64,000 nucleotides of DNA from NCBI RefSeq assembly GCF_008704495.1, contig NZ_CP023699.1, positions 1,178,001 through 1,242,000 of the forward strand, read 5' to 3'. The stretch is from Streptomyces kanamyceticus (GTDB lineage Bacteria > Actinomycetota > Actinomycetes > Streptomycetales > Streptomycetaceae). Positions 1 to 8,361 of the stretch are shown piece by piece. The notes under the pieces are model-generated. The model ran no database searches and had not been told where the DNA came from. It was given only the letters and a program-made list of their open reading frames with translations. The translations under genes and the position numbers were made by a program. Position 1 is the stretch's first letter. Each line of letters begins with the position of its first letter.

Positions 1-15
1 TGCGGCCGATAGTGA

Positions 16-1146
16 TCATCTCTTTCGTACGACGACGAAGTCCGCGAGCGCGACGAGCTGCGCCCGTACCCGGTCCGGCATCTGGACGGTGTCCAGTGCC
101 TCGATGGCGATGGCGTGCTGGCGCCGGGCCTCCTCGGCGGTCCACTCGCGCCCGCCCGCCTCTTCGATCAGGGCGGCGCGCGCGGCGAACTCCTGCTCGG
201 AGAAGTTCTCGAAGTCACTGCTCTTGGCGTCGGCGGCGAGCAGTTCGCCGAGCCGCTCGGAGGCGGGTCCGCCCGCGGCGAGCGCGGCGACGACCGGCAG
301 GGACTTCTTGCGCTGACGCAGATCGCTCCACGTCTGCTTGCCGGTGGCCTCGGGGTCGCCCCAGATGCCGAGCAGGTCGTCCACGGCCTGGAAGGCGAGG
401 CCGAGGTGGTAGCCGTACTTCTCCAGGATGTCGGCGGTGCGGTCGTCCGCGCCGCCGAGCACGGCACCGATGGAGACCGCGCAGGCGAGCAGGGCGCCGG
501 TCTTGTTGCCCTCCATCTCCAGGCACTCCTCGACGGTGACCCGCTCGCGGTGCTCGTAGGAGATGTCCTGTGCCTGGCCGTCGATCAGCGCGCGCGTCGC
601 GGTGGTGAGGCGGCGCGTGGCGCGGCCCGCCTCGACCGTGCCGATCTCCAGGAGGATCTCGTTGGCGAGCGCGAAGAGGGCGTCGCCGACGAGGATGGCC
701 TGCGCGGGGCCGTGCACCTTCCACACGGTGTCGCGGTGGCGGCGCTGTTCGTCGCCGTCCATCAGGTCGTCGTGCAGGAGCGAGAAGTTGTGCACGAGCT
801 CGACGGCGACCGCGCCGGGCACGCCGACCTCGGGGGCCGCGCCCGCCGCCTCGGCGGAGAGCAGGGCGAGCGCGGGGCGCACCGCCTTGCCGCCGTCGCC
901 GTCGGACGGGTTGCCCGCGGCGTCGATCCACCCGAAGTGGTAGGCGGCCACGGTGTCCATGGGCGGCGCGAGGCGGTCCACCGCGGCCCGCAGCACCGGG
1001 GTGGCCAGCGTCCTTCCGCGCTCGAGCAGTGAGGTCACGTCCACCGTGTCGGCAGCCGTTTCGGCCGAGGGCACAGTCGGCACAGTTTCTCCTCTTGGTC
1101 CGGTGCTGGTGTTCTGGGGACCTGACCCCAGAAGGTCGAGCTTCAC
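16..1146 (-). CDS. Polyprenyl diphosphate synthase of the hopanoid operon
   Basis: Trans-isoprenyl diphosphate synthase (376 aa), expected to condense IPP with allylic diphosphates, probably supplying farnesyl diphosphate to the squalene enzymes upstream. The first aspartate-rich motif DDLMD lies at about residues 126-130. The second is DDLLG at about 256-260, with Gly in place of the last Asp, which to my knowledge is common in actinobacterial homologues. The GTG start overlaps the hpnE stop as GTGA, so translation is probably coupled. An internal GTG about 21 codons in is an alternative start. Chain length (C15 or C20) cannot be fixed from sequence. Its stop lies 15 bases from the window edge, where further hopanoid genes such as the cyclase would be expected. 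Confidence 0.92.
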   Translation of the reverse strand: MKLDLLGSGPQNTSTGPRGETVPTVPSAETAADTVDVTSLLERGRTLATPVLRAAVDRLAPPMDTVAAYHFGWIDAAGNPSDGDGGKAVRPALALLSAEAAGAAPEVGVPGAVAVELVHNFSLLHDDLMDGDEQRRHRDTVWKVHGPAQAILVGDALFALANEILLEIGTVEAGRATRRLTTATRALIDGQAQDISYEHRERVTVEECLEMEGNKTGALLACAVSIGAVLGGADDRTADILEKYGYHLGLAFQAVDDLLGIWGDPEATGKQTWSDLRQRKKSLPVVAALAAGGPASERLGELLAADAKSSDFENFSEQEFAARAALIEEAGGREWTAEEARRQHAIAIEALDTVQMPDRVRAQLVALADFVVVRKR

Positions 1147-2567
1147 GCCGCCGCCTCCTCGAATGCGAAGAGGTGATCACGGGGGCGGTCGAGGGTGGCC
1201 AGGGCGGCCTCGGCCGCGCTGATGCCGCTGCGTACCGCGCTCTCCATGGTCGCGGGCCAGCCGGTGGCGGTCCACGCGCCCGCGAGGTACAGGCCGGGGG
1301 CCTTCGTACGGGCCCCGGGCCTGAGCCTGCCGACGCCGGGCGTCGGCGCGAAGGTGGCGGTGCGCTCGCGGGTCACGAAGAAGTCCCGCACTTCGGCGCC
1401 GTGCGCGGCGGGCAGCAGCCGCTCGAGCTCCGGAAGATAGCGCTCTCGCAGCGCGGCGACGGGGGCGTCGATCTCGTCCTGGGCGGCCGACTGGGAGAGC
1501 GCCAGGTACTGCCCCGAGGTGAGGCCCGAGGCGTCGGTCCGGTCGAAGACCCACTGGATCGGCGAGCCGAGCGCGGCGAAGAACGGCCGCTTGAGCACCT
1601 TGCGGTCGTACACGACGTGGATGTTGAGGATCGGCGCGTCGTCGATGTCGAGCAGCCGGTCGGGCTCGTCGAGCGCGCCGTCCGGGAGCAGGTCGTGCGT
1701 CTCGTGCTGCGGCACGGCGAGCACGACGGTGTCGGCCTCGATGCGCTCGCCGGGAACCTCTACGCTCCAACCGCCGTTCTCCGTACGGGAGATGGAGGTG
1801 ACTCGTGTCTTCAGTTCGGTACGGACTCCCGCGGCGTCGAGCGCCTTGCGGGCCAGTCCGTCGTGCAGATCACCGAGGGGCACCCTGGCCCAGCCGATGT
1901 CGGCGGCGCCGGGGTCGGAGAGCAGCCCGGTCTTGAAGACCATCGCGGCGAGCCCGAGCGAGGCATCGCCCGCGACGGCGTTGAGCGTCGCGACGCCCAC
2001 CAGGTCCCAGAGGGCCTCGATGGCGCGCGCGGACTGGCCGTGCGCGGCCAGCCAGCTGCCGAAGTCCTGGCCGTCGAGCACGGGGTCGGCCGGATCCAGC
2101 CCCTTGAGGGCGAGCGCCGCGCGCCCCACCTTGGCGCGCTCGGCGACCGACAGGTGCGGATAGGTGGCGAGGCTCGCCGCCAGGTGCAGCGGCACGGGCA
2201 GCGCGGTGCGCCTGAGACGCCCGAGGCGATTGCGGTCGGCGTCGAGCACGGGCACGTCGAGACGTTCCTGCACGGGTGCCAGGTGCGCGCCTTCGACGCG
2301 GTCGAGGAACCATCGGTAGGCGGTGCAGCAGCGCAGATACACGTGCTGGCCGTTGTCGACGGTCAGGTCGCCGCGCTGGAAGGAGAAGGCGAGTCCGCCG
2401 AGCCGCGGGCGGCCTTCGAGCAGGGTGACGCGCAGTCCGGCGTCGGCGAGCGAGAGGGCTGCCGTGATTCCGGCGAGCCCGCCGCCGACCACTACGGCGG
2501 CCGCCCCTCCAGGGCGGCCTTCGGCGTCCGCGAGCAGCCCATCGGGCTGCATGTTCTCGCTGTTCAC
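1143..2567 (-). CDS. hpnE: Hydroxysqualene dehydroxylase HpnE
   Basis: FAD-dependent amine-oxidase-fold enzyme (474 aa). In the HpnCDE route it reduces hydroxysqualene to squalene, the substrate of squalene-hopene cyclase. The N-terminal dinucleotide-binding motif VVVGGGLAGITAALSLADAG is followed by the FAD-contact stretch LLEGRPRLGG and DNGQHVYLRC. The C-terminal FAD motif LYLAGAWTATGWPATMESAV is intact. The GTG start at 2567 overlaps the TGA of the preceding 37-codon ORF by 4 nt (GTGA), and the stop overlaps the next gene by 4 nt, so the gene sits inside a translationally coupled chain. The assignment rests on the fold motifs plus the direct hpnC/hpnD context. Confidence 0.93.
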   Translation of the reverse strand: MNSENMQPDGLLADAEGRPGGAAAVVVGGGLAGITAALSLADAGLRVTLLEGRPRLGGLAFSFQRGDLTVDNGQHVYLRCCTAYRWFLDRVEGAHLAPVQERLDVPVLDADRNRLGRLRRTALPVPLHLAASLATYPHLSVAERAKVGRAALALKGLDPADPVLDGQDFGSWLAAHGQSARAIEALWDLVGVATLNAVAGDASLGLAAMVFKTGLLSDPGAADIGWARVPLGDLHDGLARKALDAAGVRTELKTRVTSISRTENGGWSVEVPGERIEADTVVLAVPQHETHDLLPDGALDEPDRLLDIDDAPILNIHVVYDRKVLKRPFFAALGSPIQWVFDRTDASGLTSGQYLALSQSAAQDEIDAPVAALRERYLPELERLLPAAHGAEVRDFFVTRERTATFAPTPGVGRLRPGARTKAPGLYLAGAWTATGWPATMESAVRSGISAAEAALATLDRPRDHLFAFEEAAA

Positions 2568-2677
2568 GCACCCTCCTTTTCGGCCGTTGCAGTCTGGGAC
2601 GCGACCATAGAGCGGAGGGTTGCCCGCCGCTTGACGGCGCTCGCCCCAACTTCCCCACGATCACTCAGGGCGCACAT
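2564..2677 (-). CDS. 37-aa conserved small protein (DUF6380-like) inside the hopanoid operon
   Basis: Short ORF between hpnD and hpnE. Its ATG (2677) overlaps the hpnD stop as TGATG, and its TGA (2564-2566) overlaps the hpnE GTG as GTGA, so it is locked into the operon on both sides. The product is 37 aa and basic in the middle (core KRRATLRSMVASQTATA), with no signal peptide or long hydrophobic stretch. The KRRATLR...ASxTxTA pattern matches my memory of Streptomyces DUF6380 small proteins, but I cannot run the search. Possible roles are a regulatory or scaffold microprotein, or simply a translated coupler that passes ribosomes from hpnD to hpnE. It would be missed by callers with a length cut-off. 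Confidence 0.72.
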   Translation of the reverse strand: MCALSDRGEVGASAVKRRATLRSMVASQTATAEKEGA

Positions 2678-3627
2678 CACGCACGCCTCCTGACGGTCCC
2701 TCGTGAGACGTTGCGCGCGTCGAGCCCGGACAGGCCGCGCACGGCGACGTACGCCTTCTCGCGGCCCGGCAGCGAGACGCGGCCGCGCAGGACCGCCTCC
2801 GGTTCGCGCTCGATGCGGTCGAGCAGGCGCCGGTAGATCCCCGCCATGGCCGCCACACAGGCACCACTGCGCCGGTCCAGCATCGGGAGCAGTCGGTAGC
2901 CCTCGGCGAAGAGGGCCCGCGCGCGCCTGACCTCGAAGTGCACGAGCCCCGCGAAGTCGGATCCGGCGGGCGGCTCGGAGCCCGAGAACCCGGCGGAGCA
3001 GCCGAACTTGGCGAGGTCCTCGGCGGGCAGATAGGTCCGCCCGTCCTCGGCGTCCTCGCGAACGTCCCGCAGAATGTTGGTCAGTTGGAGCGCGAGGCCG
3101 AGCGTGTCTGCATACTCCGGCGCGCGCTCGGCGTGGAGCGCCCCCCGTTCCGTGCCGAACACGCCGAGCGAGAGCCGCCCGATGGCACCGGCCACACAGC
3201 GGCAGTAGACCTTCAGGTCGTCCCACGTCTCGTACGTCTCACCGCGTACGTCCATCAGGACGCCGTCGATGAGCTCGTCCAGGCCGCCCAGCGGAATGGA
3301 GAAGTGGGTCGCGGCGTGCGCGAGGGCGACCGCCACCGGGTCGGTGTCGTCCTCCTCGACCTCGCCCTCGCGGATCCGGGCGAGCAGCGCCCGGGTGTCA
3401 CCGAGCCGGGCCGCCTTGACGTCCGGCGCGAGCGCGCCGTCGCCGATGTCGTCCACGCGCCGCGAGAGCGCGTAGAGCGCGGACATGGCGCGCCGCTTGG
3501 GCGTCGGCAGCAGCCTGATGCCGTACGCGAAATTCCGGGCCTGCTGTCCGGTCACGGCCTCGCAGTAGCTGTACGCGGCGAGTACCGGTGCGGACACGTG
3601 CGCATCTGACTCCACGGTCCGGCTCAC
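2677..3627 (-). CDS. hpnD: Presqualene diphosphate synthase HpnD
   Basis: Squalene/phytoene-synthase fold protein (316 aa), expected to join two farnesyl diphosphates head-to-head into presqualene diphosphate. The first aspartate-rich motif is RRVDDIGDG and the second is LRDVREDAEDGRTYLPAEDL, both metal-binding in this family. N-terminal YCEAVTGQQARNFAYGIRLL is typical of HpnD. Its start overlaps the hpnC stop by 4 nt, and its stop overlaps the 37-codon ORF. HpnC and HpnD are paralogues. This one is called HpnD because of the internal order (C, D, E) and the NFAYGIRLLP N-terminus. Confidence 0.92.
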   Translation of the reverse strand: MSRTVESDAHVSAPVLAAYSYCEAVTGQQARNFAYGIRLLPTPKRRAMSALYALSRRVDDIGDGALAPDVKAARLGDTRALLARIREGEVEEDDTDPVAVALAHAATHFSIPLGGLDELIDGVLMDVRGETYETWDDLKVYCRCVAGAIGRLSLGVFGTERGALHAERAPEYADTLGLALQLTNILRDVREDAEDGRTYLPAEDLAKFGCSAGFSGSEPPAGSDFAGLVHFEVRRARALFAEGYRLLPMLDRRSGACVAAMAGIYRRLLDRIEREPEAVLRGRVSLPGREKAYVAVRGLSGLDARNVSRGTVRRRA

Positions 3628-4520
3628 CCCTCTCCTCGCAGAACCGCCCCGGCCGCACGCAGCAATCGGGGCTTGGTGGGCTTGGGTGGTCCTGGAAGTA
3701 CGTCGTAGCCGGCGGCGGCGATCGACTGGACCGCCGCCCTCCCCCCTGCCACGAACCCCGCCAGCAGCAGCTTCAGCCTGCCGTGGACGCTACCCACCAG
3801 GGGGGTGCCTTCATTCAGGAGGCAGCGGGCGCGTTCCGCTTCGAATGCGACCAGGGCGCGCACCGACGCGCCTGCGCTCGGTGCGGCCAGATCGCGCTCC
3901 TGGACATGGAAGCGCTTCATGTCCTCGGCCGGCAGATAGACACGGTCACGCCTGAGGTCCTCACTGACGTCCTGGAGGTGCTCGACGATCTGCAGCGCGG
4001 TGCAGACGGCGTCGGAGCGACGGATGCGTTCGGGGGTGGCCGTGCCGGTGATGGCGAGGACGAGGCGCCCGACGGGGTTGGCGGAGAGCTCGCAGTACGC
4101 CAGGAGGTCGTCGTACGTCTCGTAGCGCCTGACGAGCTGGTCCTGGCGGTTGGCCTCGATCAGGCCGAGGAACGGCTCGGGGGTGAGGCCGCGGCGGCGC
4201 ACCGTGGGCTGGAGCGCGCGCAGCAGCGGATGGTGCGGGGTGCCGTCGAAGACCCGGTGCAGATCGGTCTCGAAGGCGTCGAGGAAGGCGATCCTGTCCT
4301 CGGTCGCCGCCGGGTCGACGCCGAGGTAGCGGGCGTCCGCGCCGCCGGGGGCCAGGTCGCCGTCGCCGATGTCGTCGACGAGGCGGGCGTAGCCGTACAC
4401 GGCCATGAGGTCTTCGCGCCAGGCCCTGGGCAGGAAGAAGGGCGCCACGGGGAAGTTCTCGTCCGCGGCCTTGTCGAGGACGGCTGATGCATCGCGGAGC
4501 TGGAGATCATCCGTACCCAT
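3624..4520 (-). CDS. hpnC: Hydroxysqualene synthase HpnC
   Basis: Squalene/phytoene-synthase fold enzyme (298 aa from this start), expected to convert presqualene diphosphate to hydroxysqualene. The N-terminus contains ENFPVAPFFLPRAWREDLMA, characteristic of HpnC. Motif 1 is ARLVDDIGDGD and motif 2 is LQDVSEDLRRDRVYLPAEDM. I chose the ATG at 4520 because GGGAG lies about 11 nt upstream. An in-frame GTG at 4529 and an ATG at 4556 are alternatives. It is the first gene of the operon, and the promoter should lie in the 310-base gap that follows on the plus side. Confidence 0.92.
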   Translation of the reverse strand: MGTDDLQLRDASAVLDKAADENFPVAPFFLPRAWREDLMAVYGYARLVDDIGDGDLAPGGADARYLGVDPAATEDRIAFLDAFETDLHRVFDGTPHHPLLRALQPTVRRRGLTPEPFLGLIEANRQDQLVRRYETYDDLLAYCELSANPVGRLVLAITGTATPERIRRSDAVCTALQIVEHLQDVSEDLRRDRVYLPAEDMKRFHVQERDLAAPSAGASVRALVAFEAERARCLLNEGTPLVGSVHGRLKLLLAGFVAGGRAAVQSIAAAGYDVLPGPPKPTKPRLLRAAGAVLRGEG

Positions 4521-4669
4521 TGCCGTCACATCTCCCGTTCTACACTGCCGACCCAATACATCCTATTTCGGACACGCCGCCCATCCCTCCCCAAGGCGGA
4601 ACATGCCGGGAACCGGGGCGCCGCGCCATTTCGCCCCACTTGCCGCGAATCAGCACCGGTACAGCTTAC

Positions 4670-4679
4670 GTTGTACAAC
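4670..4679. promoter_or_regulatory. Palindrome GTTGTACAAC, possible operator upstream of hpnC
   Basis: Perfect 10-bp dyad about 150 bp upstream of the hpnC start, in the only substantial gap before the hopanoid operon. A TAAGCT hexamer on the minus strand lies next to it. Regulator unknown. A 10-bp palindrome alone is weak evidence. Confidence 0.3.
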
Positions 4680-4793
4680 CCAGCACGCATCGTCGGGGTG
4701 TTCCGCACGTCACAACAACACACCGATTGGCGTCAATCTTCCCTGAACGCAAGTGAGTTGAGGGATTTCTGGGACTCCAGCCGACCGGGCACG

Positions 4794-4834
4794 CGGCGGG
4801 GCCCCACCGGACTGCTCCCGGTGGGGCCCCGCCG
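4794..4834 (-). terminator. Strong hairpin ending the surface-polymer operon
   Basis: Perfect 17-bp inverted repeat (4794-4810 with 4818-4834) and a 7-nt loop, 34 nt past the stop of the ABC ATPase gene on the minus strand. It is GC-rich with no U-tract, as usual for Streptomyces terminators, and it separates this operon from the hpn operon. Confidence 0.85.
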
Positions 4835-4867
4835 CCGAACGAGTGGGCGCCGCGTGGCGCGATCGGG

Positions 4868-5653
4868 CTACTTGCCCGTGAACTTCTCGTACTCCTTGAT
4901 GACCTCGTCGGTCGGCCCGTCCATGCGCAGCTCGCCGCGTTCCAGCCAGAGCACGCGGTCGCAGGTGTCGCGGATGGACTTGTTGTTGTGGCTGACCAGG
5001 AAGACCGTTCCCGCTTCCTTGCGGAGCTCGCGGATGCGGGCCTCGGAGCGCTTTTGGAACTTGCGGTCGCCGGTGGCCAGGGCCTCGTCGATCATGAGGA
5101 CGTCGTGGTCCTTGGCCGCCGCGATGGAGAAGCGCAGGCGCGCCGCCATGCCGGAGGAGTAGGTGCGCATCGGCAGGGTGATGAAGTCGCCCTTCTCATT
5201 GATGCCCGAGAAGTCGACGATCTCCTGGTAGCGCGCCTTGATCTGCTCGCGGGACATGCCCATCGCGAGCCCGCCGAGGATGACGTTGCGCTCGCCGGTC
5301 AGGTCGTTCATCAGGGCCGCGTTCACACCGAGCAGCGAGGGCTGGCCATCGGTGTAGACCTTGCCCTTCTCGGCGGGCAGCAGGCCCGCGATGGCGCGCA
5401 GCAGCGTGGACTTGCCGGAGCCGTTCGAGCCGATCAGGCCGATGGCCTCGCCTCGGTAGGAGGTGAAGCTGACGCCTCGCACCGCGTGCACCTTGCGGAC
5501 ACCGCGCTCCTCGCCCCGCTTGAGGATGCGGCTGAGGGCGGAGGTGGCACTGCCCTTGCCCGTCTTCGCGCCGTTGACGCGGTAGACGATGTGCAGCTCG
5601 TCGGCGATGACGGTGGGGATGTGCGTCTTGTCGACGCCGATGTCGTCAGCCAC
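4868..5653 (-). CDS. ABC exporter ATPase, teichoic-acid/polysaccharide type (TagH/Wzt-like)
   Basis: ATP-binding subunit of a polysaccharide-type ABC exporter (261 aa from GTG 5653). Walker A is IGSNGSGKST, the signature is YSSGMAARLRFS (the SSGM form typical of the TagH/KpsT/Wzt group), Walker B is HDVLMIDEALATGD, and the switch histidine is in FLVSHNN. The chosen GTG overlaps the permease stop by 8 nt. The upstream in-frame start at 5701 would add 16 residues inside the permease gene. It pairs with the permease encoded just upstream to export a lipid-linked polymer. It lacks the long C-terminal carbohydrate-recognition domain of Wzt. Confidence 0.9.
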   Translation of the reverse strand: MADDIGVDKTHIPTVIADELHIVYRVNGAKTGKGSATSALSRILKRGEERGVRKVHAVRGVSFTSYRGEAIGLIGSNGSGKSTLLRAIAGLLPAEKGKVYTDGQPSLLGVNAALMNDLTGERNVILGGLAMGMSREQIKARYQEIVDFSGINEKGDFITLPMRTYSSGMAARLRFSIAAAKDHDVLMIDEALATGDRKFQKRSEARIRELRKEAGTVFLVSHNNKSIRDTCDRVLWLERGELRMDGPTDEVIKEYEKFTGK

Positions 5654-6593
5654 GGCCGTAACGCTCCTCAGCCTTCCAGAAGTACACGAAACCGAGCGCA
5701 CCGATCACGACGGCCCAGCCCGCGGCGAAGGCCCACACGTGCGGCGGCAGGTACGAGGACCCGTAGTCGTCGATCATGGCGAAGCGGATCAGGTCCATGT
5801 AGATGGAGGCGGGGTTCCACTGGAGCACGTCCCCGACCCACTCGGGCACGCCCTTCTTGTCCGCGAGCATCGCGGGGATGCTGAACATGACGCCCGACGC
5901 GTACATCCAGGTCCGCATCACGAACGGCATCAGCTGCGCGAGGTCGGGCGTCTTGCTGCCCATCCTGGCGAAGATCAGCGCGAGGCCCGTGTTGAAGACG
6001 AACTGGAGGGCGAGCGCGGGCAGCACGAGGAGCCAGGACCAGGTCGGGAAGATGCCGAACCCGACCATGATCAGCACGAGCACGAGCATCGAGAAGAGCA
6101 GCTGCTGGAGCTGCTGGAGCGCGAAGGAGATCGGCAGCGAGGCGCGCGGGAAGTGCAGCGCCCGCACCAGGCCGAGGTTGCCCGAGATCGCCCGCACGCC
6201 CGCCATGACCGAGCTCTGGGTGAACGTGAAGACGAACACGCCCGTCACCAGGAACGGCACGTAGATCTCGTGCGGGATGCCCTTCCTGGCACCGAGCAGG
6301 AGTCCGAAGATGAAGAAGTAGACCGCCGCGTTCAGCAGGGGCGTCGCCACCTGCCACAACTGGCCGAGCTTGGCCTGGCTGTACTGGGCGGTCAGCTTCG
6401 CCTGCGAGAAGGCGAGGATGAAGTGACGCCGTCCCCAGAGCTGGCGGACGTACTCGAAAAGTCCGGGCCGTGCGCCGCTGACGGTCAGACCGTACTTGGC
6501 GGCGAGTTCGGCCCGGGAGAGCCCGTCATCGGGCGACGGAGTCGACGGTGACGCAGTCACCGCGACCCCGCCGTCATGCGTTGTCTCACTCAC
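5646..6593 (-). CDS. ABC-2 type polysaccharide/teichoic-acid export permease (TagG-like)
   Basis: Membrane subunit (315 aa) with a cytosolic N-terminal tail, then LWGRRHFILAFSQAKLTAQY, the amphipathic entry helix typical of TagG/KpsM/Wzm permeases, then about six transmembrane segments (for example AVYFFIFGLLLGA, FLVTGVFVFTFT, LLFSMLVLVLIMVGFGI, WAVVIGALGFVYFW). The GTG start follows a 95-nt gap after the glycosyltransferase, and the ribosome site there is weak. It forms the exporter with the next gene. The substrate is unknown, but the genes upstream point to a phosphodiester-containing glycopolymer. Confidence 0.9.
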   Translation of the reverse strand: MSETTHDGGVAVTASPSTPSPDDGLSRAELAAKYGLTVSGARPGLFEYVRQLWGRRHFILAFSQAKLTAQYSQAKLGQLWQVATPLLNAAVYFFIFGLLLGARKGIPHEIYVPFLVTGVFVFTFTQSSVMAGVRAISGNLGLVRALHFPRASLPISFALQQLQQLLFSMLVLVLIMVGFGIFPTWSWLLVLPALALQFVFNTGLALIFARMGSKTPDLAQLMPFVMRTWMYASGVMFSIPAMLADKKGVPEWVGDVLQWNPASIYMDLIRFAMIDDYGSSYLPPHVWAFAAGWAVVIGALGFVYFWKAEERYGRG

Positions 6594-6688
6594 GAGTGGA
6601 AACTTTCGTCTTCAGAAGCGCAGCCGGTCGGGCGTAGGCGTGGGCCAGGGACCGGGGTATGGCCCAGATGCTCTCAGACCCGAGCTTG

Positions 6689-7561
6689 TCAGATGACGGG
6701 AGGGCGGCCCAGTCGGGTCAGCCGCCACACCGTACGCCACTTCATGGGACGCCGAGGTCCGCAGGGCGTGGTCCAGCCCTCCTTGAAACCGCCGAACCAG
6801 GCCTTGAGCGCGGGCCGCGAGGGGCGCCGGGCCAGGGTCAGGAGCAGCCAGACCCCGAGGTAGACGGGGACCAGCGGGGCGGGGAGGTTGCGACGGGCCA
6901 GCCAGACGCGGTTGCGGGCGACCATCCGGTGGTAGACCGCGTGCCGCGAGGGGGCGGTCGTCGGGTGGAAGAGCACCATGTCGGCGCGGTAGTCGATCAT
7001 CCAGCCCGCGTCGAGGGCACGCCAGGCGAGGTCGGTCTCCTCGTGGGCGTAGAAGAACTCGTCGGGCAGCCCGCCGACCTCCTCGGTGACCTTGGTGCGG
7101 ACGGCGTTGGCGCCGCCGAGGAAGGTCGTCACGCGCGAGGAGCGCATCGGGTCGGCGGCGCGCAGGCGCGGCACGTGGCGGCGCTGCGTCTCCCCCGTCT
7201 CCGGGTCCGCGATGCGGAAGCTGATGATGCCGAGCTCCGGGTCGGCGGCGAAGGCCTCGCGGCACAGCTGGGCCGTGTCCATGTTCGCGAGCAGGCCGTC
7301 GTCGTCCAGGAAGAGCAGGATGTCGACGTCGGTGCCGCCGGGGCCGAAGGCCTCGATGCCGACGTTGCGACCGCCGGGGATGCCGAGGTTCTCGGGCAGC
7401 TCGACGGTGCGTACGCCCGCGGGGACGTCCGGCACGGGGGCGCCGTTGCCGACCACGACCACCTCGACCGGGTCGCCGTCCTGCTTGGCGACCGAGTCGA
7501 GGAGGGCGCGCAGCTCCTGGGGCCGGTTGCCCATCGTGATGATGACGGCGCCGACCTTCAT
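6689..7561 (-). CDS. Family 2 glycosyltransferase
   Basis: GT-A fold glycosyltransferase (290 aa). The N-terminal VGAVIITMGNRPQELRALLD nucleotide-binding strand is followed by the DXD-type metal motif ILLFLDDDGLL, then TFLGGANAVRTKV and the HEETDLAWRALDAG acceptor-region motif of rhamnosyl/galactosyl-type GT2 enzymes. The start at ATG 7561 is supported by a GGGGAG ribosome site, and reading further upstream only gives out-of-frame shadow sequence. No transmembrane segment is evident except a weak hydrophobic stretch near the C-terminus (VPVYLGVWLLLTLA). It probably adds sugars to the lipid-linked product of the neighbouring CDP-alcohol phosphotransferases. Confidence 0.88.
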   Translation of the reverse strand: MKVGAVIITMGNRPQELRALLDSVAKQDGDPVEVVVVGNGAPVPDVPAGVRTVELPENLGIPGGRNVGIEAFGPGGTDVDILLFLDDDGLLANMDTAQLCREAFAADPELGIISFRIADPETGETQRRHVPRLRAADPMRSSRVTTFLGGANAVRTKVTEEVGGLPDEFFYAHEETDLAWRALDAGWMIDYRADMVLFHPTTAPSRHAVYHRMVARNRVWLARRNLPAPLVPVYLGVWLLLTLARRPSRPALKAWFGGFKEGWTTPCGPRRPMKWRTVWRLTRLGRPPVI

Positions 7562-7581
7562 CGTCCGCTCCCCTGTCGTAC

Positions 7582-8361
7582 TCACTTGAGCCTGCTCGAA
7601 GCCAGGATGGACACGAGGTGCAGCAGGGTCTGCAGGACCGCGATCCCGGCCAGCACGGCGACGCCGAGCCGCGTGAAGAACAGGTCGCCCCGGACCTGGT
7701 CCACGATCGCCAGGACCAGGATGAGGAGGGACGCCTCGATGCCCAGGATCAGCCGGTGGAACTTCAGCGCGGCGGCGGCCTTGCGGGCCAGGGCCATGCC
7801 GGAGCCGCGCATCTCGGACGCGGTCTCCTTCACCTGCTCCTTGCCGTTCTGCGCACGGGCCACGGCGACCAGGTCCGTCTCGGCCTTGATCATGATGGCG
7901 CCGAGCGCGGCGAGCGTACCGAGGAACGCCCACAGCCAGTCGATCCGGCCCGAGCCCAACAGGTCGGCGGCGCGCAGGCCGAAGCCCACGAGGACGGCCG
8001 CGTCGGTGAGGTAGGCGCCGACGCGGTCCATCCAGACACCGGCCAGCGAGTACTGCTTGCGCCACCGGGCGATCTCGCCGTCGACGCAGTCGAGCAACAG
8101 ATACAGCTGGACCGCGACGACACCGAGGACCGCGCCCCAGATGCCCGGCACGAGCAGGGCCGGGGCCGCGAGGACGCCGCAGACGGTCATCAGGTAGGTC
8201 AGCTGGTTGGGCGTGACCTTGGTGTTCACCAGGTGACGGTCGATGCGCAGCGAGATCTCGCGCATGTAGAGCCGTCCGCCCCAGTGCTCGCCGCTCCGTC
8301 GGTCCTTCACCCCCGGGGGGTGAACAACCGGGCGGAGCTCAGCTACCGATGGCTTTTGCAT
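7582..8361 (-). CDS. CDP-alcohol phosphatidyltransferase family protein with altered last motif residue
   Basis: Integral membrane enzyme (259 aa) that should transfer a phospho-alcohol from a CDP-activated donor. About six hydrophobic segments. The family signature DxxDGxxARx8GxxxDxxxD reads DCVDGEIAR, then G and D in GVWMD, but the final aspartate, the proposed catalytic base, is Ala (RVGA). I checked the codons (GCC). N-terminal TPNQLTYL is typical. The ATG at 8361 overlaps the upstream dehydrogenase gene by 23 nt. Either catalysis is altered, the protein partners with the complete motif in the DUF5941 enzyme of the same operon, or another residue substitutes. Confidence 0.86.
   Translation of the reverse strand: MQKPSVAELRPVVHPPGVKDRRSGEHWGGRLYMREISLRIDRHLVNTKVTPNQLTYLMTVCGVLAAPALLVPGIWGAVLGVVAVQLYLLLDCVDGEIARWRKQYSLAGVWMDRVGAYLTDAAVLVGFGLRAADLLGSGRIDWLWAFLGTLAALGAIMIKAETDLVAVARAQNGKEQVKETASEMRGSGMALARKAAAALKFHRLILGIEASLLILVLAIVDQVRGDLFFTRLGVAVLAGIAVLQTLLHLVSILASSRLK

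Larger units (their letters stand above)
4521..4867. other. Intergenic region holding the hpn operon promoter region and a terminator
   Basis: No convincing gene. It lies between the starts of the hopanoid operon (leftward) and the end of the surface-polymer operon. The right part holds the terminator at 4794-4834. The middle has a perfect 10-bp palindrome, GTTGTACAAC, at 4670-4679, a possible operator. A TAGGAT hexamer on the minus strand about 50 nt upstream of hpnC is a candidate -10. I cannot choose a single promoter with confidence. Confidence 0.5.

Noticed and set aside
4556..4556. hpnC start at 4556
   Set aside because: The ATG at 4520 has a GGGAG site at workable spacing. The extra 12 residues carry no family similarity.
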